A DNA stretch of 7,487 bases, from contig MHFL01000015.1 of NCBI GenBank assembly GCA_001804165.1, forward strand, positions 2,094-9,580, written 5' to 3'. Origin of the DNA: Omnitrophica bacterium RIFCSPLOWO2_01_FULL_45_10. Lineage in GTDB: Bacteria > Omnitrophota > Gorgyraeia > 2-01-FULL-45-10. The translations under genes and the position numbers were made by a program. The notes under the pieces were generated by a model. The model did no database searches and was not told where the DNA came from. It saw only the letters and a list, made by a program, of their open reading frames with translations. Shown here in pieces: positions 1 through 5,738 of the stretch; position 1 is the stretch's first letter; each line of letters begins with the position of its first letter.

Positions 1-45
1 GCTAGCATAGTCAGAAGAATGGTAAAGGGTTCGGAAATAATTTAA
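1..45 (+). CDS. Possible C-terminal tail of an upstream gene (partial)
   Basis: One frame is open from the window edge to a TAA at 43-45 and would encode ASIVRRMVKGSEII. The other two + frames meet stops within the first ten bases. Fourteen codons are too few to identify a protein, and this may be chance. If real, the gene ends inside the loop of the hairpin at 30-56, and the terminator-like hairpin at 74-112 would lie a typical distance downstream of it. Confidence 0.25.
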   Translation, partial: ASIVRRMVKGSEII

Positions 46-56
46 GTATTTCCGGA
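30..56 (+). promoter_or_regulatory. Hairpin sequestering a Shine-Dalgarno sequence
   Basis: CGGAAATA (32-39) is perfectly complementary to TATTTCCG (47-54) around a 7-base loop. The stem extends by T31-G55 and T30-A56 to ten pairs. Its 3' arm covers the first three bases of GGAGG (54-58), the Shine-Dalgarno sequence in front of the ATG at 65. The hairpin could therefore limit access to that start. The structure is seen directly; a regulatory role is inferred. It resembles no riboswitch class I can name. Confidence 0.45.
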
Positions 57-64
57 GGAATTTG

Positions 65-136
65 ATGGTCGGGCCGCCATCTCTTGAAAAAAGAGGAGCG
101 GTTTTTTATTTTATGGAGGCGCGACAATATGGATGA
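65..136 (+). CDS. Putative 23-codon leader peptide before mscS
   Basis: ATG at 65 follows GGAGG (54-58) with a six-base spacer, an excellent ribosome-binding arrangement. The frame runs 23 codons to TGA at 134-136 (starts MVGPPSLEKRG, ends FMEARQYG). It crosses the terminator-like hairpin at 74-112 and contains the mscS Shine-Dalgarno sequence; its stop lies just after the mscS ATG at 129. A ribosome translating it would unfold the hairpin and deliver ribosomes to mscS, as in leader-peptide control. No codon enrichment that would name an amino acid signal is visible. It could instead be a chance ORF; conservation is unknown. Confidence 0.35.
   Translation: MVGPPSLEKRGAVFYFMEARQYG
74..112 (+). 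terminator. Rho-independent terminator or attenuator upstream of mscS
   Basis: CCGC (74-77) pairs with GCGG (98-101) and CTCTT (81-85) with AAGAG (91-95), with a small internal bulge and a GAAAA loop. A T-rich tract follows immediately (T6 at 102-107, then ATTTT). This is a classical intrinsic terminator shape. Only about four bases separate its T-tract from the mscS Shine-Dalgarno sequence at 115-119, so no mscS promoter fits between them. Either the operon is transcribed through it (attenuation) or it ends the upstream gene with partial readthrough. Confidence 0.65.
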
Positions 137-1178
137 GTTATTAATAGTTAAAAAATTACAACTATTCGTAATACCTATTGCGGTATCTTTAATGACCGTG
201 ATTTTTGGATACGTCTTAAGGAATATTTTATTCAGTCGGCTTTCTCATTGGGCTGGCAGGACAAAAACCGATGCCGACGATATCGTCATCGCCGCAACAA
301 AAGGTCCTTTTATAATCTGGTGTTTAATGCTCGGCATATATTTCGGCCTCGAAATTTCAGAACTGCCGGAACATTGGGTAGGCATAGCTGGAAAGGTATT
401 ACTTGTATTGGGTGTTATTTCAGTAACCTTAGTTTTATCGAACATATCCACGAAATTTATAAAAGTCTACTCCGCCAAGGTTGAGACTGCTTTACCCGTG
501 ACTTCGCTTACCCAGAACATAAGTCGCATCATTATCTTTGTAATTGGCCTTCTTATAATTCTGAATAATCTTGGGATATCGATAACCCCTATTCTTGCCA
601 CTTTAGGAGTGGGTGGTTTGGCGGTCGCCTTAGCCCTTCAGGATACGCTTTCGAATCTTTTCGCCGGCTTCCATATCATTATCGCAAGACAGGTCAAGGT
701 CGGCGATTATATAAAATTAGAGTCCGGAGAAGAAGGTTACGTGACGGATATAAACTGGCGGACCACGAAAATAAGGATGTTACCGAACAACGTAGTATTA
801 GTCCCTAACGCGAAACTGACTCAGGCGATCATCACCAATTATTATCTTCCAGACAAGGAAATGGCAGTCTTGGTAAATCTCGGGGTTCATTACAATAGCG
901 ATTTAGCCAAAGTGGAGAAGGTTACTTGCGAAGTAGCCAAAGAGGCGATGAAAGAAGTCACGGGAGGAATATCTGATTTCGAACCGTTTATCAGGTATCA
1001 TACATTCGGAGATTTCAGTATTAATTTCACCGTGATCTTAAGGGCAAAAGAATTTGTCGACCAGTATTTAATAAAGCATGAATTTGTAAAGAGGCTTCAT
1101 GAAAGATACAAAAGAGAGGGGATAATCATACCCTATCCGATCAGGGCGATAAATTACGAACAGGAAGGAACCCGCTGA
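129..1178 (+). CDS. mscS: MscS-family small-conductance mechanosensitive channel
   Basis: Inner-membrane channel that opens under membrane tension and releases small solutes during hypo-osmotic shock. From the ATG at 129 it has 349 residues, somewhat longer than the 286 of E. coli MscS. Hydrophobic helices lie near residues 11-31, 60-75, 87-106 and 131-148. The pore helix region follows at 154-183, with the glycine/alanine-rich stretch LGVGGLAVALALQD typical of MscS TM3. The beta domain follows (VGDYIKLESGEEGYVTDINW, then VLVPNAKL), and the C-terminal alpha/beta part ends in GIIIPYPIRAI, the usual MscS ending. The start at 129 has GGAGG at 115-119 nine bases upstream. A longer TTG start at 84 lies inside the terminator stem and has no ribosome-binding site, so I rejected it. 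The stop is one base before the sensor-OtsA ATG, suggesting cotranscription with osmolyte synthesis. Confidence 0.93.
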   Translation: MDELLIVKKLQLFVIPIAVSLMTVIFGYVLRNILFSRLSHWAGRTKTDADDIVIAATKGPFIIWCLMLGIYFGLEISELPEHWVGIAGKVLLVLGVISVTLVLSNISTKFIKVYSAKVETALPVTSLTQNISRIIIFVIGLLIILNNLGISITPILATLGVGGLAVALALQDTLSNLFAGFHIIIARQVKVGDYIKLESGEEGYVTDINWRTTKIRMLPNNVVLVPNAKLTQAIITNYYLPDKEMAVLVNLGVHYNSDLAKVEKVTCEVAKEAMKEVTGGISDFEPFIRYHTFGDFSINFTVILRAKEFVDQYLIKHEFVKRLHERYKREGIIIPYPIRAINYEQEGTR

Positions 1179-1179
1179 T

Positions 1180-3414
1180 ATGAGACGGATACTATTATTT
1201 ATTTTACCGATCCTTATTATCGTTGCCTTGGTCTTTACGATATTCGGCATAGTGCAGGTTAATTTTGAAGAAAACAGATTAATGGATGACCTTCAAAGGA
1301 AGGCCAAGACCGTTGCCGAAAGCGCAGAATTATCAGCCCGGTATATTTTGATCAACAATGACTTAAGACAGGCTAACCGCTTGGTCGAGAGTTTCCAGAA
1401 GAGGGAAAGATTACAGGGGTGCGTTATTTATGATAACGACGGCAATGTATTATCTGTCACAGACCGTATCTCGGAGTGGAGCAAAAAAGATAAACCCTAT
1501 CTTAAAGAAGTTTTGAATACAAAAAATCCCCGCGGCGCGCTGGAGAAATTCAAGGAATATTCCGTGTACAGCTACGTCCTTCCTGTTCTGGATGACGAAA
1601 AAAATGTTTTAGGTGTGGTAGAAGTTATTTACGATACCTCGTATGTCTTTACAACGCTGACGGAACTATGGAGACATATAAGCATTGCCTTGATAATCTT
1701 GGTTGTATCTATCACGTTAATTATGGCGTTGCTGCAGAGGCGGATATTTATTTTACCGGTTCTTCAGCTTACCGAGTGGTTTCATCTTTTTCAAAAAGGC
1801 GAGACAGACAAGCAACATCCGATAACGAAGGAAAAAGGCGAGTTCGGAAAGTTAGCCAGCGAAGTCGAACAAATAGCTTTGAGTTTGAGGATCGCGCGTA
1901 AGACGATTTCTGATAAGGCGCAGGTCCGCTTGCAAAAAGAAGAACTATGGACGGAGGCAAAACTCAAAGACCTTGTCCTGGCTAAAATGGGAGAGAATGC
2001 TTTGTATGTAGTTTCAAACAGGGAACCATATATGCATGTCATCGAGGATACAAGCGGGGAAGCTAGGTGTATTAGGCCTGCAAGCGGTGTCGTTACTGCC
2101 ATTGATCCTATATTGCGCGCGTGCGGTGGGACATGGATCGCTCATGGAAGCGGGAATGCAGACAGAAAATTTGTAAACTCAAAGAACAAACTGGCCGTTC
2201 CGCCTGAAGATAACCGCTATATTCTCAAAAGAGTCTGGATGACAAAAGAGGAAGAGCAGGGTTATTACTACGGTTTTTCCAACGAAGGATTATGGCCGCT
2301 CTGTCACATTACTCATACCCGGCCCATCTTTCGGGAATCCGACTGGCAGATGTACAAGAAAGTAAACCAGAAATTTGCCGATGCGATTCTGGAAGAATTG
2401 CCCGCGAAAAATCCCTTTGTGTTTATTCAAGATTATCATTTTACGCTTCTTCCAAAGATGATAAAGGAGAAACAACCTAACGCGACTATAGCGTTATTCT
2501 GGCATATACCCTGGCCGAATCCGGAGATATTCGCCACCTGTCCCTATCAGAAAGAAATTCTGGACGGAATGCTGGACAGCGATCTTATCGGCTTCCATGT
2601 GCAGTTTCACTGCAATAATTTCCTCGATACCGCCAACAGGTTTTTGGAATCCCGTGTTGACACGGAAAAATTCAGCATCGTGCGAGCGGGCAAAGAAACT
2701 TTTGTTCGCGCTTTTCCTATAAGCGTAGATGGTTATATGGGAGAGGACGTTGAACGGTGTTCAGCCGAGATAGAGAAATTATCGAAAGAATTTGAATTGT
2801 ATAACAAGATAGTGGCTGTGGGGGTAGAAAGAATTGATTACACCAAGGGGCTGGTGGAAAGGATGTATGCCGTAGACAGGTTTTTGGAGAAATATCCTCA
2901 ATATAAAGGCAAGTTTGTTCTTATCCAATTGGCAGCCCCAAGCAGGACCCATATAAAGCGCTACCACGATCTAATGGGAGAGATAGATGAGGTGGTCGAG
3001 AAAGTCAATTGGAAGCATTCCGACGGGAATTGGAAACCGATCATATACTTAAAGAAGCATTTCTCTCCGGAAGAGATCAAACCATATTATGCTTTAGCAG
3101 ATGTCTGTATTGTGAGTTCCTTGCATGACGGGATGAATCTGGTGGCAAAGGAATACGTTATCTCGAATAAAAAACTGGACGGCGTCTTAATCCTGAGCCG
3201 CTTTACCGGAGCCGCGAGAGAACTGACGGATGCGATTCAGATAAATCCTTATTCCATAGAGGAATTCGCCGACGCCATCAAATTTGCGATGGAGATGCCT
3301 GTCGAGGAAAGGAAGAGGCGCATGGAAAGCATGCGTAAGATAGTCACGGAAAATAACGTATACCGTTGGGCGGGGAATGTTATTACCGAACTGACAGCGC
3401 TGAAGAAAGGCTAG
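1180..3414 (+). CDS. otsA: Membrane sensor-HAMP-trehalose-6-phosphate synthase fusion (GT20, OtsA type)
   Basis: The C-terminal part (about 272-740) is a GT20 glycosyltransferase that should make trehalose-6-phosphate from NDP-glucose and glucose-6-phosphate. Expected OtsA landmarks are present: VVSNRE with R281, GGTWIAHGSG with W319, YYYGFSNEGLWP (362-373), IQDYH with D418, HIPWPNPEIF with H442, GVERIDYTKGL with R551 and K556, and LHDGMNLVAKEYV with D650 and E658. Unlike classical OtsA (about 470 residues), this protein has 744. It begins with a transmembrane helix (4-26), then an extracytoplasmic domain of about 135 residues resembling a single-Cache/PDC fold (QGCVIYDNDGNVLSVTD at 79-95), a second helix (about 166-186), a HAMP-like linker (P193, G207, EFGKLASEVEQI 221-232) and a probable coiled coil to about 268. 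The catalytic domain is therefore cytoplasmic and placed like a sensor-kinase output. ATG at 1180 follows AGGAAGGAA and the mscS stop. Neighbouring otsB supports the substrate; another GT20 product, such as glucosylglycerol phosphate, is possible. Confidence 0.92.
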   Translation: MRRILLFILPILIIVALVFTIFGIVQVNFEENRLMDDLQRKAKTVAESAELSARYILINNDLRQANRLVESFQKRERLQGCVIYDNDGNVLSVTDRISEWSKKDKPYLKEVLNTKNPRGALEKFKEYSVYSYVLPVLDDEKNVLGVVEVIYDTSYVFTTLTELWRHISIALIILVVSITLIMALLQRRIFILPVLQLTEWFHLFQKGETDKQHPITKEKGEFGKLASEVEQIALSLRIARKTISDKAQVRLQKEELWTEAKLKDLVLAKMGENALYVVSNREPYMHVIEDTSGEARCIRPASGVVTAIDPILRACGGTWIAHGSGNADRKFVNSKNKLAVPPEDNRYILKRVWMTKEEEQGYYYGFSNEGLWPLCHITHTRPIFRESDWQMYKKVNQKFADAILEELPAKNPFVFIQDYHFTLLPKMIKEKQPNATIALFWHIPWPNPEIFATCPYQKEILDGMLDSDLIGFHVQFHCNNFLDTANRFLESRVDTEKFSIVRAGKETFVRAFPISVDGYMGEDVERCSAEIEKLSKEFELYNKIVAVGVERIDYTKGLVERMYAVDRFLEKYPQYKGKFVLIQLAAPSRTHIKRYHDLMGEIDEVVEKVNWKHSDGNWKPIIYLKKHFSPEEIKPYYALADVCIVSSLHDGMNLVAKEYVISNKKLDGVLILSRFTGAARELTDAIQINPYSIEEFADAIKFAMEMPVEERKRRMESMRKIVTENNVYRWAGNVITELTALKKG

Positions 3415-3438
3415 AAATAGGCATACCTGGAGAGTAAA

Positions 3439-3726
3439 TTGACCGAAGAAATAGTTTTATCTGCCTGGATCATGTGGGGGCTTTCCGGGATAATCGTAAC
3501 GGTATTTGTCCTGCCTTTTGTGGCCAAGAAAATAGAGCGGGATCTGGAGATCTTTCTTTTTGTAATGGGTTTGTTGGCAGTAACAATTTCTCAATTATGG
3601 AGTAAACATTTGGTCTATGAGGCGTTGGTCGAGCCGATAAAGATCAGCGTTGCGGTACTGGTGGCCGGGCTGCTCTTTCGTTGTATCAGGGATCGTATCC
3701 GGTCGATGATCAATCGCTATCTTTAA
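3439..3726 (+). CDS. DUF1646 family transporter, N-terminal fragment
   Basis: A 95-residue hydrophobic protein resembling the N-terminus of DUF1646 (PF07854), a family of about 350-residue integral membrane proteins sometimes annotated as cation transporters. Helices lie near residues 8-28, 37-53 and 66-80. Recognisable stretches are VLPFVAKKIERDLEIFLFVM, VTISQLW and IKISVAVLVAGLLF, followed by a basic loop (RCIRDRIRSMINR). The start is TTG at 3439, with GGAGAG at 3429-3434 just upstream. The frame ends at TAA 3724-3726, where an intact family member would continue into its central helices. The rest of the family homology appears in another frame immediately downstream. Family assignment is from memory of conserved phrases. 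Read as half of a broken gene. Confidence 0.7.
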   Translation: MTEEIVLSAWIMWGLSGIIVTVFVLPFVAKKIERDLEIFLFVMGLLAVTISQLWSKHLVYEALVEPIKISVAVLVAGLLFRCIRDRIRSMINRYL

Positions 3727-3766
3727 GCTAAAAGGACCGCCTTTTTATGCTGATTTTTGGTTTTTA

Positions 3767-4267
3767 ATGAAATTATTGGGATGGTACGTTTTTCCGGGAA
3801 TCTTAATTTTAGGTTTTCTGTCCACGCTTATCAAACCCGGGATGGCCGCGAAAACTACCTTAACCGAAGACAAGCCGGAGATGGTAAAAGACATTTTTGT
3901 CCGCGCGGCTAAAGTCTATCTTTTTGTGATGGCCCTGATCTTTTTAGGCAAGGGATTTAAGCCTATTATAGATACCTATGTAGTCCAGATGTCAGCGAAA
4001 GGGTTGTATTGGATCAACATCGTTTCGGCTATTCTGGATAACGCGACCTTGACCGCCGCCGAGATCACGCCAAAGATGGATATAGTGCATATTCGGGCTA
4101 TACTTATGGGCTTGCTGGTCTCAGGTGGGATGCTTATCCCCGGGAACATCCCTAATATAATTGCGGCAGGAAAGTTAAATATCCCCAGCCGAGCCTGGGC
4201 CAGATTAGGAATACCTTTAGGCCTTGTCTTAATGCTGGGATATTTTTTGGCGGTTTTCTGGATATGA
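3767..4267 (+). CDS. DUF1646 family transporter, C-terminal fragment
   Basis: A 166-residue membrane protein matching the C-terminal third to half of DUF1646. Family-like homology begins before the ATG: the same frame is open from 3710 and encodes SIAIFKLKGPPFYADFWFL directly before MKLLGWYVFPG, which I recall as the region after the conserved central GEPLST-like segment. Conserved features include DNATLTAAEI (91-100) and GMLIPGNIPNIIAAGKL (121-137), the latter shared in style with the wider ion-transporter superfamily. Helices lie near 5-22, 47-62, 108-132 and 146-165. The ATG at 3767 has no Shine-Dalgarno sequence (T-rich upstream), so independent translation is doubtful. Its TGA overlaps the otsB ATG as ATGA. 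Confidence 0.7.
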   Translation: MKLLGWYVFPGILILGFLSTLIKPGMAAKTTLTEDKPEMVKDIFVRAAKVYLFVMALIFLGKGFKPIIDTYVVQMSAKGLYWINIVSAILDNATLTAAEITPKMDIVHIRAILMGLLVSGGMLIPGNIPNIIAAGKLNIPSRAWARLGIPLGLVLMLGYFLAVFWI

Positions 4268-5100
4268 GATATCTATTTAAGCATTGGGGTCATTTAAAAG
4301 GCGATCTGAGAAATAGCCGCGTTATGCTTTTTTTAGACTACGATGGAACATTAGCCCCCATCGCAGATACTCCGGATAGAGCGGTTATTTCTAAAGAAGC
4401 CAGGGGTCTATTGTATGAATTATCAAATAACCGGGGGTGTAAGCTCGCCGTAATCAGCGGCCGGTCATTGAAGGACATAAAGAGTGTCGTCGGTTTAAAA
4501 AACATCATCTATTCCGGAAACCACGGCCTGGAGATCGACGGCCCTAACTTGAAATTCGAAAGCGTTGTCCCTTTGGGTTTTAAAGAGACAATCAAGAAGA
4601 TAAAACTCGATCTGGTCAGAAGGCTCGCGCATATAAAAGGCGTTATCCTGGAAGATAAGGGCTATACGCTTAGCGTGCATTACCGTCTTGTAAAAAAGGA
4701 GAATATCCATTTAGTCAAAACGGCGTTTCATGCGACGATAATATATTATTTGGTCGGCAATAAGATAAAGATAAATACCGGCAAGATGATACTGGAGGTA
4801 AGGCCTCCCATAGAATGGAACAAGGGGAAATCTGTGATGTGGCTTCTCGCGAGGCAGGGATTCGCGTCGAGAGGGAATCCGGTATTGCCGGTTTATATAG
4901 GCGATGATGCGACGGACGAAGACGCTTTTTCAGCTTTAAGAAAAAGGAGTTTGACTGTATTTGTAGGCAAACCTAAGAAATCCAAGGCGAAATATTATCT
5001 CAAAGGCCATAAAGATGTATTGAAGTTCTTAAAGATGGTTAATGACTTAAAGAGGGGACAGGAGCATGGCAAAGATACAGAAAGCAAAAGAACCCTTTAA
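4264..5100 (+). CDS. otsB: Trehalose-6-phosphate phosphatase (HAD superfamily)
   Basis: Cytoplasmic enzyme that hydrolyses trehalose-6-phosphate to trehalose, the second step after the upstream synthase. At 278 residues it is of normal length. HAD motif I is FLDYDGTLAPI, with nucleophile D25 and acid/base D27. Motif II is VISGRS (63-68), the substrate-loop landmark is SGNHGLE (84-90), the motif III lysine is in EWNKGKS (K188), and motif IV is IGDDATDEDAF (212-222) with the Mg2+-binding acidic residues. All are characteristic of TrmB/OtsB phosphatases. The ATG overlaps the stop of the preceding DUF1646 fragment (ATGA) and has no good Shine-Dalgarno sequence, so translation probably depends on coupling to that frame. 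The 3' end overlaps the next gene by 35 bases. The C-terminal tail (about 264-278) is polar and probably disordered. Confidence 0.93.
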   Translation: MRYLFKHWGHLKGDLRNSRVMLFLDYDGTLAPIADTPDRAVISKEARGLLYELSNNRGCKLAVISGRSLKDIKSVVGLKNIIYSGNHGLEIDGPNLKFESVVPLGFKETIKKIKLDLVRRLAHIKGVILEDKGYTLSVHYRLVKKENIHLVKTAFHATIIYYLVGNKIKINTGKMILEVRPPIEWNKGKSVMWLLARQGFASRGNPVLPVYIGDDATDEDAFSALRKRSLTVFVGKPKKSKAKYYLKGHKDVLKFLKMVNDLKRGQEHGKDTESKRTL

Positions 5101-5737
5101 GTTCTATACGAGGATGCATCTTTCCGAGCTAACCGGATTGAGGGCCTCGACTTTAGGTCAGTTGCTTGAGATCGTGAAAGTGGTAAACGGTTCCTGTATA
5201 TATCACCATACCCACAGGTTCCTGCAGCAACACCAGTACCTTTCGCCGGAACCACCGAACGATTTTGCGTATTGGGTAACTGAAGTACTAGGGGAAGATG
5301 AGCTCGGGGAAAGGTTGGCCAGTATTGATGTCGTCCAGTTTACGACTATCCGCAGCCTCAGGGAAAAGATAGTTGCGACCATCGCGGCGTATTTAGATAA
5401 AAACCTTTTGGCTAAGGTCAGGTTTTCAAGGGAGGGCGAAGAGTTTCATTTTATAAAGTCGATAAGTTTTGTACTGCCGACCAATTACGTCGCTTATGAT
5501 TTAAAGGATTTTATCGATGTTTTAGACAAGATAACCATAGATTCCATTTATTATCACATTTTTGAGGCGCGTCTGAGGCTTGAGAAGAATACGAATGATT
5601 TTTCGAATTGGATAATGAATTCGGTCGGCGATGAGCGGATGGCAAGGGAGATATCTCATCTTGATCCTTATACTTTTACCCTGGAGGGTTTAAGGGATAA
5701 AGTGATAGGGATAATCAAGAAAGGGATTCTGGTCTGA
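5066..5737 (+). CDS. DUF5752-like protein with two tandem repeats
   Basis: A 223-residue soluble protein of unknown function; I recall similar proteins annotated DUF5752, but hold this with moderate confidence. It consists of two related units of about 97 residues (13-110 and 127-221). Matching elements are IYHHTHRF with IYYHIFEARL, NDFAYWVTEVLGEDELGERLASID with NDFSNWIMNSVGDERMAREISHLD, and TTIRSLREKIVATI with FTLEGLRDKVIGII. Histidines at 47, 48, 50 and 164 and the following acidic residues might form a binding site, but no known catalytic motif is visible. The ATG at 5066 lies inside the end of otsB, with AGGGG (5053-5057) eight bases upstream. Its place between otsB and treT suggests a role in trehalose metabolism, perhaps as a partner or regulator of TreT; that is inference. 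Confidence 0.72.
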   Translation: MAKIQKAKEPFKFYTRMHLSELTGLRASTLGQLLEIVKVVNGSCIYHHTHRFLQQHQYLSPEPPNDFAYWVTEVLGEDELGERLASIDVVQFTTIRSLREKIVATIAAYLDKNLLAKVRFSREGEEFHFIKSISFVLPTNYVAYDLKDFIDVLDKITIDSIYYHIFEARLRLEKNTNDFSNWIMNSVGDERMAREISHLDPYTFTLEGLRDKVIGIIKKGILV

Positions 5738-5738
5738 T

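Larger units (their letters stand above)
3439..4267 (+). pseudogene. DUF1646 transporter gene with internal deletion and frameshift
   Basis: The two fragments together explain one DUF1646 gene. The first half is in frame 1 up to 3723; the second is in frame 2, open only from 3710 because a TGA lies at 3707-3709. The joint therefore falls between about 3706 and 3724. Coding capacity is about 280 residues against about 350 for the family. The missing part is the central section between the basic loop after helix 3 and the SIAIFKLKG stretch, so this looks like a deletion that also changed frame, not a point frameshift. Loss of central helices should abolish transport. A collapsed assembly is the main alternative. 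Confidence 0.6.

Noticed and set aside
1..113. A riboswitch (c-di-AMP, c-di-GMP, ZTP or fluoride type) or a tRNA in the leader
   Set aside because: I looked for conserved core sequences of these classes and for a cloverleaf with a CCA end and found none; only the two simple hairpins are supported.
84..128. TTG at 84 as the mscS start, adding 15 N-terminal residues
   Set aside because: It lies inside the terminator stem and has no Shine-Dalgarno sequence in range, whereas ATG 129 has GGAGG nine bases upstream and the added residues do not look like an MscS N-terminus.
1791..2102. Minus-strand ORF of 103 codons within the sensor-OtsA gene
   Set aside because: It lies wholly inside a strongly supported gene on the other strand, has a composition typical of an antisense shadow and shows no recognisable domain.
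1180..3414. Histidine kinase or chemoreceptor annotation based on the N-terminal half
   Set aside because: No kinase boxes or receptor signalling tip follow the HAMP-like linker; the remaining 470 residues are a GT20 enzyme.
3767..4267. The second DUF1646 piece as an independent intact gene
   Set aside because: Family-like sequence extends upstream of its ATG in the same frame back to about 3710, and the ATG has no ribosome-binding site, so it is the remainder of a longer gene.
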